Assembly: GCA_964434165.1 (NCBI GenBank)
Contig: CAYSUS010000160.1
Span: 1-12,746 of the forward strand
DNA from: CAYSUS01 sp964434165
GTDB lineage: Bacteria > Planctomycetota > Planctomycetia > Pirellulales > Thermoguttaceae
DNA length: 12,746 nt
Direction of reading: 5' to 3'
Under the pieces are notes generated by a model. That model was not told where the DNA came from. It did no database searches and worked only from the letters and a program-made list of their open reading frames with translations. The translations under genes and the position numbers were made by a program. This document shows, in pieces, positions 1-7,282 of the stretch. Position 1 is the first letter of the stretch. Every line of letters starts with the position of its first letter.

Positions 1-731
1 ATCTTGATGCGGGAAAGCACGGCCCTCATCAGTCGGCGCGGGGGGTTGTCGCGCGCCACGAGCACCCCGTCAATCCGGTAGCGGACCCGAATCCGCTCTT
101 CAAAGGGCTCAATGTGAATATCCGAGGCGCGAAGCTGCACCGCCTCGGTGATGATCAGGTGCACCAGTTTGACGATCGGAGCGCTACTCTCGTCGATCTC
201 CTCGTCCCCCGCCGCGGCCTCATCCTCGGTCTCGGTGAAGTCGATGGCCGTGTCCGTGAACTCCTGGAGCATGGAGTCCGCGCTCTCGCCCACCGTCTGA
301 CCGTAATGCCGGTTGATGGCCTCCAGGATCGCCTCGCGCGGGGCCAGGGCGATCTCAATGCGCCGATTGAGGATGAACTGAAGCTTGTCGAAGGTCTCAA
401 AGTCGTTCGGGTCGCTGACGATCACCTTCAGATCGCCGTCCTCCTCGGCCAGGGGGAGCACCACGTTCTCTCGGGCGACCGACTCCGGCACAAGCTCCAC
501 CACCGAAGGGGGTATGGCGACTTCACTCAGGTTGATGTACTCGCAGCCGTGTTGCTCCGACACGGCCCGCATCACCTCCTCGCCGGTCGCGTAGCCCAGT
601 CGGATCAAGGCGTCGGCGAGATTCATGCCCGAGCTGTCGGCCATCTCGTGGGCCTCGCCAAGCTGCTCCGAGCTGACGATCCCACGACGGATAAGAATGT
701 CGGTGAAGTCCCCCTTCTTTCTGGCGGCCAT
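1..731 (-). CDS. PilB/GspE-family pilus or type II secretion assembly ATPase, N-terminal part (3' end outside window)
   Basis: This is the N-terminal 243 residues of a cytoplasmic hexameric ATPase that powers type IV pilus extension or type II secretion. Residues about 1-150 look like the T2SSE_N/MshEN domain: short helical repeats (IRRGIVSSEQLGEA, ALIRLGYATGEEVMRAVSEQHG), then the beta-rich part with LPLAEEDGDLKVIVSDPNDF. An acidic linker follows (about 160-185). The start of the catalytic module is unmistakable: ITEAVQLRASDIHIEPFEER and RVRYRIDGVL at about 200-228. The Walker A, Asp-box and Walker B motifs would lie left of the window. The ATG at 731 is chosen because GGGAG sits 6 nt upstream. 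It reads in the same direction as the dehydratase gene upstream but is 304 bp away with its own promoter candidate, so a shared operon is unlikely. PilB versus GspE cannot be decided from this half. The family call is secure. Confidence 0.95.
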   Translation of the reverse strand, partial: MAARKKGDFTDILIRRGIVSSEQLGEAHEMADSSGMNLADALIRLGYATGEEVMRAVSEQHGCEYINLSEVAIPPSVVELVPESVARENVVLPLAEEDGDLKVIVSDPNDFETFDKLQFILNRRIEIALAPREAILEAINRHYGQTVGESADSMLQEFTDTAIDFTETEDEAAAGDEEIDESSAPIVKLVHLIITEAVQLRASDIHIEPFEERIRVRYRIDGVLVARDNPPRRLMRAVLSRIK

Positions 732-762
732 ACGGGGCTCCCACAAATGGAGAAAAGCGATG

Positions 763-865
763 CATCAGGCCCCTGGCTTGGCCTGATGAGGGAGGAAACC
801 CTACTCGGTGGCGAACGCCTCAGACGGCACGGGCGCACAGGGATCGTGCCGGCGAAACGCCGTGC
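763..865 (-). promoter_or_regulatory. Structured 5' leader upstream of the PilB/GspE gene
   Basis: Two structural regions are visible between the promoter candidate and the gene. Nearest the ribosome-binding site is a perfect 9-bp stem (763-771 with 780-788, 8-nt loop), ending 32 nt from the start codon. Farther upstream, GGCACG (826-831) can pair with CGTGCC (845-850), while the overlapping GCACGG (827-832) can instead pair with CCGTGC (860-865), with a small GGCG/CGCC hairpin (851-861) nested in the second fold. The two pairings are mutually exclusive, as in a switching leader. I do not recognise a known riboswitch consensus here, and the 9-bp stem could simply be a terminator-like hairpin. 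Confidence 0.35.
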
Positions 866-872
866 TTTCTCC

Positions 873-901
873 AAATTAGCGGGCCCCAGCCGCCGTGTCA
901 A
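873..901 (-). promoter_or_regulatory. Candidate sigma-70-type promoter for the PilB/GspE gene
   Basis: Read on the minus strand, a perfect -35 TTGACA (plus 896-901) is followed after exactly 17 nt by TAATTT (plus 873-878), a weak -10. Transcription would start near 866, giving a leader of about 135 nt before the ATG at 731. Visible by eye only; no experimental support. Confidence 0.45.
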
Positions 902-1035
902 TCAGCCGCAGCAGCCGCGATCCACCCGACAGAGGCGAAAACCGCGAACCGGCCTAGACGAGCCCACGGCCATCCAGGTCCGTCGAAATCCCCAAGCGGG
1001 TGGGGGACGCCGGACCGCGGGGCGATCCCGGCAGA

Positions 1036-1401
1036 TCACTGCTTCCGCCGCACGGACAACAGGTCGATCTTGGCAGCCACGATGAAATCGTTCTCCGACA
1101 GGCCGCCGATGGCGTGGGTCCACAGCTCGACCGCCACGTTGCGGTAGCCCTCCAGGTGGAGGTCGGGGTGATGCCCCTCGTCCTCCGCCACCTCGGCCAC
1201 GCGGCCGAAGAACTCCATCGCCGCCATGAAGTCCTCGACGACCCACTCCTTTCGAATCCGCTGCCCGTCGTGCGCAAGACGCCACCCCTCAACCGACGCA
1301 AGCTGCTGCGTGGCCTCCTCGACGGATAACTTCTCGACGCCCCCCTCGCAGGGTCGGCACCTCTTGGACCGTAGCTGCTCGGCACTCTCGGTTCGTAGCA
1401 T
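1036..1401 (-). CDS. Pterin-4a-carbinolamine dehydratase (4a-hydroxytetrahydrobiopterin dehydratase)
   Basis: A 121-residue protein of the PCD/DCoH family, which dehydrates 4a-hydroxytetrahydropterin and so regenerates the pterin cofactor of aromatic amino acid hydroxylases. The family signature is complete: CRPCEGGVEKLS near the N-terminus (residues 15-26), EGHHPDLHLEGYRNVAVELWTH at 75-96 with His77, His78 and His96 in the positions of the catalytic histidines, and AIGGLSENDFIVAAKID to the C-terminus. Length matches bacterial members (about 100-120). The ATG at 1401 is preceded by GAAGGAG with 9 nt spacing; an in-frame upstream extension to 1548 has no such site and is rejected. No phenylalanine hydroxylase gene lies next to it, so the role is inferred from family only; in some bacteria the protein may serve molybdopterin or other pterin metabolism instead. 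Confidence 0.96.
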   Translation of the reverse strand: MLRTESAEQLRSKRCRPCEGGVEKLSVEEATQQLASVEGWRLAHDGQRIRKEWVVEDFMAAMEFFGRVAEVAEDEGHHPDLHLEGYRNVAVELWTHAIGGLSENDFIVAAKIDLLSVRRKQ

Positions 1402-1668
1402 GAAATCGGTCTCCTTCCAACAGACGTGCCACTCCGCAGCGGGCAAACGCCACGGACGGGCCGGAATTGCAGACGGGTTGACCTGGGGCGACCTGCCGCC
1501 GGCAGCCCGTCGCAAGGCCTGCAAGCGGTGCCCCAAGGGCATTGTCAAACGCCCGACGCTTCGGTCAAATCGCTCAACGGACCGCGGTCCGCTCGGAGGC
1601 CCCTCCAGGCCGCCTCCGAGAGGTCAGCTCCTCGCCGACCCTCCTGAAGCCATCGCGCTCGACCCACG
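1402..1668. other. Divergent intergenic region with a 12-bp palindrome and an adjacent hairpin
   Basis: This spacer separates the divergent dehydratase and slyX genes. It holds a perfect 12-bp palindrome GGACCGCGGTCC at 1579-1590, followed after one base by a perfect 9-bp inverted repeat (1592-1600 with 1612-1620, 11-nt loop) that ends 48 bp before the slyX ATG. A TTGACA facing the dehydratase gene lies at plus 1543-1548, but no credible -10 follows at the right distance. The palindrome could be a protein-binding site. No small gene is supported here. Confidence 0.4.
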
Positions 1669-1908
1669 ATGCGAAACGCCGAAGTCCCTGACTACCAGCG
1701 AGTTAACGATCGCCTCACACGGCTGGAGGAGATGCTCATGCACATGCAGCGGACGCTCGAGGACCTCGACGCCGCCGTGCTGCAATTCGGCAATCGCCTG
1801 CAGGCAGCCGAGGAGGAAATTGCCTTGCTGCGTGCTGTGATCGACCGGACCAGCCGTCTGGCCGAGGAGCCCCGCTGCTTGGAAGACGACCGGCCGCCCC
1901 ATTACTGA
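1669..1908 (+). CDS. slyX: SlyX-family small coiled-coil protein
   Basis: A 79-residue acidic protein. Residues about 8-68 form one long amphipathic helix with hydrophobic heptad spacing (RVNDRLTRLEEMLMHMQRTLEDLDAAVLQFGNRLQAAEEEIALLRAVID), and the protein ends in RPPHY, the proline-rich PPHY tail typical of SlyX. E. coli SlyX is about 72 residues, so the size fits. The molecular function of SlyX is not established in the literature I know; it was named from a locus beside slyD in enterobacteria, which is not seen here. The ATG at 1669 has no clear Shine-Dalgarno, but starting at the internal Met codons would cut into the first heptads. Short coiled-coil proteins are easy to mis-assign, but the tail plus coil makes this call fairly firm. 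Confidence 0.8.
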   Translation: MRNAEVPDYQRVNDRLTRLEEMLMHMQRTLEDLDAAVLQFGNRLQAAEEEIALLRAVIDRTSRLAEEPRCLEDDRPPHY

Positions 1909-2013
1909 AGGGCGTCAGCGCGCACGCCTGCGTGCCGTGGGCGCCGCGGGCGGGAGGGGGCCTTTCCCACCGGTGCTGGCAGGGGTGATATTGCCCTGAT
2001 TTCTTGGCCGCGG

Positions 2014-2033
2014 GGTGTCAGCAAGCTGTCACC
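2014..2033. promoter_or_regulatory. 20-bp dyad, candidate operator of the LuxR-type gene
   Basis: GGTGTCAGC (2014-2022) and GCTGTCACC (2025-2033) form an inverted repeat with one mismatched pair around a 2-bp centre. A TAGAAT hexamer at 2043-2048 resembles a -10 box, so the dyad overlaps where a -35 element would sit (about 2020-2025). Transcription would begin a few bases before the ATG at 2057, which also lacks a Shine-Dalgarno sequence, so the message may be nearly leaderless. Geometry suggests a regulator-binding site; the regulator is unknown. Confidence 0.4.
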
Positions 2034-2056
2034 GGGCGTCGCTAGAATCGTGCGCC

Positions 2057-2737
2057 ATGCACGAATCCCGCCCACCGCAGTCCGCCACCGCTGTCCGGCT
2101 GATCCTGCTCGTGGATCGGCCGCTGCTGGCCGAAGGGCTGGAGGCCCTGTTCACCCGGTCCGAGTCCATGCAGGTCGCGGCCAGCCCGCGACGTCTCGAC
2201 GACGTGGCTGCCTGCGTCCAGGAGCATCCCGCGGACGCGGCCCTGATCGATTTCAACCTTGCCAACGGCACCGCGGTTCTGGCCCCGCGCCTGTTCCGGC
2301 GTCTCGCGCCTGCCGCGCGCCTGGCCATGCTCGACGACCGCTTTCACGAGTGCCGCCTGTTCGCCGCGTGCAGATTGCGAGTGCCGGGCTACTTCACCCA
2401 GGACGATCCGTTCGCCGCGCTCTGCGCCGGCCTGGCCAAGGTGGCGGCCGGAGGCACCGCCGTGTCGCCCGCGGCCGAGCCGTTCCTCGGGGCCGAAAGG
2501 AGCGACGCGGCCAGCGTGGGCTCGACCGATTCGCCCGTGCTCTACCGCCTGACGCGGCGCGAGCTGGAGATCCTGGTCCAGCTCGCCCGGGGGTTGAGCA
2601 TCAAACAGTGCGCGCAGTTGCTCGGCATCTCGCCGAACACGGTCGATAACCACAAGTCGCGCCTGATGGGCAAGCTCGGCGTTCACAAGTCGGCCGACCT
2701 CGTTCGCCTGGCCGTGCGCGAGGGCCTGCTCGACTGA
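2057..2737 (+). CDS. LuxR/NarL-family response regulator with degenerate receiver domain
   Basis: A 226-residue transcription factor. The C-terminal part (165-226) is a clear GerE/LuxR helix-turn-helix: LTRRELEILVQLARGLS, then CAQLLGISPNTVDNHKSRLMGKLGVHK. Residues about 14-135 have the layout of a receiver domain (LILLVDRPLLAEGLEALF, ALIDFNLANG, VPGYFTQDDP). The phospho-acceptor Asp65 is retained, but the acidic pair is reduced to one residue (Asp20-Arg21), the conserved Thr/Ser is Asp83, and the invariant Lys is Gln115. Phosphorylation-dependent switching is therefore doubtful, and atypical or ligand-driven control is possible. No sensor kinase gene adjoins it. The ATG at 2057 is preferred over the GTG at 2015, which lies inside the 20-bp dyad. 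Family call firm, target genes unknown. Confidence 0.9.
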   Translation: MHESRPPQSATAVRLILLVDRPLLAEGLEALFTRSESMQVAASPRRLDDVAACVQEHPADAALIDFNLANGTAVLAPRLFRRLAPAARLAMLDDRFHECRLFAACRLRVPGYFTQDDPFAALCAGLAKVAAGGTAVSPAAEPFLGAERSDAASVGSTDSPVLYRLTRRELEILVQLARGLSIKQCAQLLGISPNTVDNHKSRLMGKLGVHKSADLVRLAVREGLLD

Positions 2738-2810
2738 ATCGGATTGTCAAGGATCGATGCGCCTGCCACGGTGCCGACCGCCTCCTCTCGCATAGGCGGG
2801 AAGATCAGCC

Positions 2811-2888
2811 GGAGCCGCGACCGTGAGGGAGCGGGGAGTCCTCGGCATCGAAGCCCCAAGCGTCAGCGAGGAGGCAGGGGCGCAGGGC
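2811..2888. repeat. Planctomycete-type dispersed intergenic repeat motifs
   Basis: Two short motifs occur in tandem: GCCGCGACCGTGAGGGAGCG (2814-2833), and AGCCCCAAGCGTCAGCGAGG (2852-2871), whose translation gives the SPKRQRG string often seen in spurious planctomycete ORFs. I recognise these as high-copy intergenic elements of planctomycete genomes from memory; the copy number in this genome cannot be seen from one window. No gene is supported across 2738-2994. Confidence 0.5.
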
Positions 2889-2970
2889 GTAGCGTGGGTG
2901 AGCGCAGCGAGACCCATAGCCGTTCGATGCTTCCAGCAATGGTGGGTTTCGCTGCGCTCACCCACCCTAC
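2889..2970. repeat. REP-like long hairpin between convergent genes
   Basis: Arms of 28 bp (2889-2916 and 2943-2970) are complementary with two mismatches around a 26-nt loop. The core is GTGGGTGAGCGCAGCGA and its complement. It sits between the convergent ends of the LuxR-type gene (2737) and the CPBP protease gene (2995), so besides being a dispersed palindromic repeat it could act as a bidirectional transcription stop. There is no U-tract, so an intrinsic terminator is not demonstrated. Confidence 0.7.
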
Positions 2971-2994
2971 CATCGACCGGCTGCCCTCTGCCTG

Positions 2995-3645
2995 CTACGG
3001 CTCGCGGCTTGCGCCCCTGATCTTCGCCAGGTACACCAGGGCCACGAAGTCGTACGCGGCGTGCGCGGCGACGGGCACGAGGAGATTGCCGGTGGCGATC
3101 CACAGCCAGCCGAGGTAGGCGCCGATGAGCCCGGCCATGAGGGCGTAGAACGGCGTCAGCCAGTGCAGCACGCCGAACACTACGCTGACCGCGGCCAGGG
3201 CGATCCAGATCCCGTGCGGCCCGTCGATCCAGCGGGCCAGGGCGTCCTGGAGCACGCCGCGAAAGAGCATCTCCTCGCCCAGCCCGGCGAGAACGGAGAT
3301 CATCGCCAGCTCGGTCACGGTGCAGGCGCGGAACAGCGGAGCCAGGAGCTGATCGACCACGCGGACCAGACCCGCCCAGGGCCAGATTGGGTAGTGCACG
3401 AACACCGCCAGCGCGACCAGTGGCGGCAGGCTCGCGCCCAGGCCGATCGCCAGAGCCGGCGGGGTCCAGGCGATCTTGGGCAGCGGAGCCTCGCCGAGCA
3501 GCCAGCCGAGCAGGGCCGCCACGAAGACCAGCCCCCCTTCGAACACGCCCGCCGCGACGACCAGCGCCCGAGACTCCGAGGGCGGGACATCGCCCGGGTC
3601 GGGGAGCGGACCCTGCGGCGGAGTCTGCGGCGTGGGCTGGTCCAT
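2995..3645 (-). CDS. CPBP-family intramembrane glutamic protease
   Basis: A 216-residue polytopic membrane protein of the CPBP (CAAX protease and bacteriocin-processing, ABI) family. The three signature motifs are present and in order: EEMLFR (Glu124-Glu125...Arg129), FGVLH (Phe157...His161) and HAAYD (His195...Asp199), matching the EExxxR, FxxxH and HxxxD/N catalytic set. Hydrophobic stretches at about 27-50, 59-84, 101-122, 145-160 and 166-205 would span the membrane. The ATG at 3645 begins just before a proline-rich cytosolic leader; upstream in-frame Met codons (3717, 3762) would add an arginine-rich stretch that looks like read-through of the divergent spacer, though a GGAAG before 3717 keeps that start possible. 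Substrate unknown. It diverges from glnE. Confidence 0.9.
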   Translation of the reverse strand: MDQPTPQTPPQGPLPDPGDVPPSESRALVVAAGVFEGGLVFVAALLGWLLGEAPLPKIAWTPPALAIGLGASLPPLVALAVFVHYPIWPWAGLVRVVDQLLAPLFRACTVTELAMISVLAGLGEEMLFRGVLQDALARWIDGPHGIWIALAAVSVVFGVLHWLTPFYALMAGLIGAYLGWLWIATGNLLVPVAAHAAYDFVALVYLAKIRGASREP

Positions 3646-3828
3646 GCGGAGCGAGGCCGTAGCGGTTCCAGGTCTCCGGGTAATCCGGTCTCCATGCAAT
3701 GCGGCTCGCCTGCCCATCGGCTTCCGGTCGGGCGGCCGAGGTGGACGGCGCGGTCTCTTCAATCATAGTGATCCCGCTCGGGCCAACAACGGGGCGGGGC
3801 AGGTCCCGTCGCGGTGGGGCCGGTGCGC

Positions 3829-3858
3829 CTGGCACCGGGAGCCGGGCTGGCCGATAAT
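3829..3858 (+). promoter_or_regulatory. Weak promoter candidate for glnE
   Basis: GATAAT (3853-3858), five of six bases of the -10 consensus, is preceded at 18 nt by CTGGCA (3829-3834), four of six of the -35. It lies about 90 bp before the preferred glnE ATG in the divergent spacer 3646-3948. Visual match only. Confidence 0.3.
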
Positions 3859-3948
3859 GCACGGCTTGGATGAGTGGGCCGGCATGTCTCAGGTCGGCCT
3901 CCTCCAAAGACTCCCCCACGGCCCGAGCCACTCGCCTGCGGATCGAAC

Positions 3949-6900
3949 ATGGAGATCGCTCAGCTTCGACGGGCTTTGGAGTTCCCCGAACAGGCGGAGC
4001 CGCTGCTTGGGGCATGCGGCGTGGTGGACACCCGGCGGGGGCACGCCAACCTGATCGAGATGGCCTCCACGGGGCTGCCCCTGGACCTGTTGGCGATCAT
4101 CTGCCGCCAGTTGACGGAGTGTCTGCCGGCCACGGCCGATCCGGACATGGCCCTGAACAACCTCGCCCGGTTCGTGGCCCAGGCCCGCAACCCGCTTTCG
4201 ATGGGCACGCTCTTCGAGCGCGATCCGGATGCCCTGCCCACGCTGCTGCAGATCTTCGCGACGAGCCAGCACTTCAGCGACCTGTTGATCAGCGACCCGG
4301 AGAGCTTCGACCTGTTGCGTCTGACCGAGGGCCAGCCGGTGCCGCGGCAGGCCCTGGTCGATGAGATCGTGGCCGAGGTCGAGGCGATCGAGCACGACGA
4401 GGCCGTGATGCGCACGCTGCGCCGCTTCAAGCGGCGCGAGACGCTACGGATCGCCTACGGCGACATCGTGCGGCAGTTGCCGCTGCGGAGCGTCACCTCG
4501 CAGATCTCCTTCCTGGCCGACGCGATCTGCGAGGCGGCCCTGCGCGCGGCGTGGCGCAAGCTCCGCCGCGACCGCGGGCTGCCGCAGGACGCCGAGGGCC
4601 GCCCGGCCCGATTCGTCGTGCTCGCCCTGGGCAAGCTCGGCGGGATCGAGCTGAACTACTCCAGCGACATCGATCTGGTGTTCCTCTTCGACCGCGACGG
4701 CCGCACCGACGGCCGCCGTCCCTTGGACAACCGCGAGCTGTTCGCGCGCCTCGGGCGCGAGCTGGTCCGCTACCTCACCGAGCCGACCGAGCTGGGCTCG
4801 CCCTACCGCGTCGATCTCCGGCTGCGCCCCGAAGGCCAGCGCGGGCCGATCGTGCTGAGCGTCGGCGCCGCGCTGAGCTACTACGACACGCGCGGTCGAA
4901 CGTGGGAGCGCCAGGCGTTCATCAAGGCCAGGCCCATCGCGGGCGACCTGGAGCTGGGAGCGCAATTCCTCGGCCGCTTGGGCCCCTGGATCTACCGCCG
5001 CTATCTCGGCCGCGCCGACATCAGCGGCATCAAGGCCCTGAAGCGCCGCATCGAGCACCGCACGTACCACCAGGGCGACGGCAGCCGCGACGTGAAGGCC
5101 GGCGACGGCGGCATCCGCGACATCGAGTTCGTCATCCAGTTCCTTCAGCTTCTCAACGGGGCCGACCTGGAGCAGGTGCGCACGGGCAACACCCTGGAGG
5201 CCATCGTCCGGCTGGCCGGAGCGGGCTGCCTGAGCGACCAGGAGCGGGCGATCCTCGAGCAGAACTACACCTTCCTCCGCCGCATCGAACACCGTCTGCA
5301 GATCATGTTCGATCTGCAGACCCATACCATGCCTGAGGACCCCGAGGAGCTGCGACGATTGGCGCTGCGCCTGGGCTACGAGGACACCCCCAAGCACACG
5401 GCCCTGGCGGCGTTCCAGGCCGACTACCGCAGCCGCACCGAGCTGAACCGCCGGATCCTGGACCACTTGCTCCACGACGCCTTTGGCGACGACGCGGCGA
5501 CCGAGGCCGAGGTCGATCTGGTGCTCGATCCCGACCCGGACGCGGAGCGGATCGAGGAGGTGCTGGGTAGGTACCCGTTCCGCGACGTGAAGGCGGCCTA
5601 CCGCCACCTGATGGCCCTGGCCGAAGAGCGGATCCCGTTTCTTTCCCCGCGGCGGTGCCGGCATTTCCTGGCCGCGATCGCGCCGCAGTTGCTCAGCGAG
5701 ATCGCGGCCACGCCCGACCCCGACTCGGCCCTGGTGAACCTCGACCAGGTCAGCCAGTCGCTCGGCGGCAAGGGCGTGCTGTGGGAGCTGTTCAGCTTCA
5801 ACCCGCCCTCGCTGAAGCTCTACGTCACCCTCTGCGCGTACAGCCCGCACCTGTCGAGCATCCTCACGAGCAACCCGGGCATGCTTGACGGGCTGATGGA
5901 CAGCCTGGTGCTGGACAAGCTTCCCTCGCGCGACTTCCTCCGCCGCACCCTGGCCGAGCTCTGCGGGGGGGCCGAGGACCTCGACCCGATCCTGCACAGC
6001 TTCAAGAACGACCAGCAGCTCCGCGTGGGCGTGCGCGACCTGTTGGGCAAGGAGGACCTCCAGGCCACCACCCGGGCCCTCTCGGAGATCGCGGAGACGT
6101 GCCTGGCGCAGATCGTGGACCGCGAGCACCGCCGCCTGGTGGGCAAGCTGGGGCGGCCCACGGTCGAGGCGGGGCGCCGCGCCGGCCAGCCCTGCGAGAT
6201 GGTCGTTCTGGCCCTGGGCAAGTTCGGCGGCCGCGAGATGAGCTACCAGAGCGACCTGGACATCGTGTTCCTCTTCGAGTCCGACGGCCACACGACGCAC
6301 GCCTCCGGCCGCGGCGAGACGACCACCAACCAGCACTTCTTCAGCGAGCTGGGGCAGCGGATCATCAAGACGGCCAGCCGGCTGAACCAGTACGGACGCC
6401 TGTACGAGATCGACGCCCGGCTGCGGCCCACGGGGCGGAGCGGCGCGCTGGCCTGCTCGCTCGACGAGTTCGCCCGCTACTTCGCCGAGGGGCACGGCCA
6501 ACTCTGGGAGCGCCAGGCCCTGTGCAAGGCCCGCGTGGCCTACGGGTCGGACCGGGGGGCCAAGGCGGCCATGACAGCGGTCGGCAAGGCGGCCTTCGAG
6601 CACCGCTGGCGCAAGCGCGACGCCGACGAGATCCGCCACATGCGGTCGCGCCTGGAGCAGACGGTCGGGGGCGGCGACCTGAAGCGCGGCGCCGGCGGCA
6701 TCGTGGACGTCGAGTTCCTCGTGCAGATGCTCCAGCTCAAGCACGCGCGGCGCGACACGGCGCTGCGCAGCCCCAACACGCTGGAAGCCCTGGCCGCACT
6801 GCACCAGGCCGGCCACGTGGAGGACGACGACTTCGGCTTCTTCACGCGAAGCTACCGGTTCCTCCGCGCGGTGGAAGGACGGCTGCGCCTGATGAACTTC

Positions 6901-7065
6901 ACCGCGCGGAGCAAGCTGCCCGACGACCCCACCGACCTGGCCAAGCTCGCGCACCTGGTCCGCGCGCCTTCCAGCGGCGAGCTGCTCGTGCAGTTCGAGC
7001 AGTCCACGCACGAGACCCGCGCGCGGTTCGACCGGATCTTCGACCGGGAAGGAAGTGCGAAGTAG
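3949..7065 (+). CDS. glnE: Bifunctional glutamine synthetase adenylyltransferase/adenylyl-removing enzyme
   Basis: A 1038-residue cytosolic enzyme that attaches AMP to a tyrosine of glutamine synthetase and removes it, in response to nitrogen signals relayed by PII protein. Both nucleotidyltransferase modules are intact. The N-terminal removase has LGKLGGIELNYSSDIDLVFLF (about 227-247, Asp240 and Asp242) and RVDLRLRPEGQRG...WERQAFIKARPIAGD. The C-terminal transferase has LGKFGGREMSYQSDLDIVFLF (about 756-776, Asp769 and Asp771) and EIDARLRPTGRSG...LWERQALCKARVAYG. Each is followed by a helical domain (GIRDIEFVIQFLQL; GIVDVEFLVQMLQL). The family usually runs about 950 residues, so this one is slightly long. 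The ATG at 3949 is favoured; a GTG at 3874 would add 25 unconserved residues overlapping the promoter candidate. Neither glnA nor glnB/glnK adjoins it. Confidence 0.97.
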   Translation: MEIAQLRRALEFPEQAEPLLGACGVVDTRRGHANLIEMASTGLPLDLLAIICRQLTECLPATADPDMALNNLARFVAQARNPLSMGTLFERDPDALPTLLQIFATSQHFSDLLISDPESFDLLRLTEGQPVPRQALVDEIVAEVEAIEHDEAVMRTLRRFKRRETLRIAYGDIVRQLPLRSVTSQISFLADAICEAALRAAWRKLRRDRGLPQDAEGRPARFVVLALGKLGGIELNYSSDIDLVFLFDRDGRTDGRRPLDNRELFARLGRELVRYLTEPTELGSPYRVDLRLRPEGQRGPIVLSVGAALSYYDTRGRTWERQAFIKARPIAGDLELGAQFLGRLGPWIYRRYLGRADISGIKALKRRIEHRTYHQGDGSRDVKAGDGGIRDIEFVIQFLQLLNGADLEQVRTGNTLEAIVRLAGAGCLSDQERAILEQNYTFLRRIEHRLQIMFDLQTHTMPEDPEELRRLALRLGYEDTPKHTALAAFQADYRSRTELNRRILDHLLHDAFGDDAATEAEVDLVLDPDPDAERIEEVLGRYPFRDVKAAYRHLMALAEERIPFLSPRRCRHFLAAIAPQLLSEIAATPDPDSALVNLDQVSQSLGGKGVLWELFSFNPPSLKLYVTLCAYSPHLSSILTSNPGMLDGLMDSLVLDKLPSRDFLRRTLAELCGGAEDLDPILHSFKNDQQLRVGVRDLLGKEDLQATTRALSEIAETCLAQIVDREHRRLVGKLGRPTVEAGRRAGQPCEMVVLALGKFGGREMSYQSDLDIVFLFESDGHTTHASGRGETTTNQHFFSELGQRIIKTASRLNQYGRLYEIDARLRPTGRSGALACSLDEFARYFAEGHGQLWERQALCKARVAYGSDRGAKAAMTAVGKAAFEHRWRKRDADEIRHMRSRLEQTVGGGDLKRGAGGIVDVEFLVQMLQLKHARRDTALRSPNTLEALAALHQAGHVEDDDFGFFTRSYRFLRAVEGRLRLMNFTARSKLPDDPTDLAKLAHLVRAPSSGELLVQFEQSTHETRARFDRIFDREGSAK

Positions 7066-7282
7066 GGGCCAAGTTCGGCGCAGCGCACTCAGCGGATCGA
7101 CGCGCGGCTCGAAGCTGCCACGTCGATGGCCGCACGCTCCTTTCCCTCTCGGTGCCGCGGGAGTGCCTGGAGCTTGACACACAGACCCGGCCACGAGGGA
7201 GCGGACGGCTTGCATCGAACCGTGCCGCGGCCTACTGTAACGCATGGGCCCTTACCTGCCGGCTGCCGTGGAGATGCCCACG
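7066..7282. other. Intergenic spacer glnE to sialidase-like gene
   Basis: No gene is supported here. A perfect TTGACA occurs at 7174-7179, but nothing resembling a -10 lies 16-18 nt downstream. TTGCAT (7210-7215) followed after 17 nt by TACTGT (7233-7238) is another weak pair. Neither is convincing. Confidence 0.3.

Noticed and set aside
732..872. Leader of the pilus ATPase gene as a cyclic-di-GMP (GEMM) riboswitch
   Set aside because: The conserved GEMM core sequences are not present; only generic hairpins can be supported.
114..1085. A 323-codon plus-strand frame opposite the pilus ATPase gene
   Set aside because: Shadow of the minus-strand gene; the translation is low-complexity and unlike any family I know, and the opposite strand is clearly PilB/GspE.
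3830..3845. TGGCAC upstream of glnE as a sigma-54 promoter
   Set aside because: The GC of the -12 element is not found at the required spacing.
2747..4015. A 422-codon minus frame across the repeat block, the CPBP gene and the divergent spacer
   Set aside because: It reads through repeats and a different frame of the protease gene, which has all catalytic motifs in its own frame.
4444..7245. A 933-codon open frame antisense to glnE
   Set aside because: It is the reverse-strand shadow of a high-GC coding sequence; it shows no domain signature, while glnE on the plus strand is conserved over its whole length.
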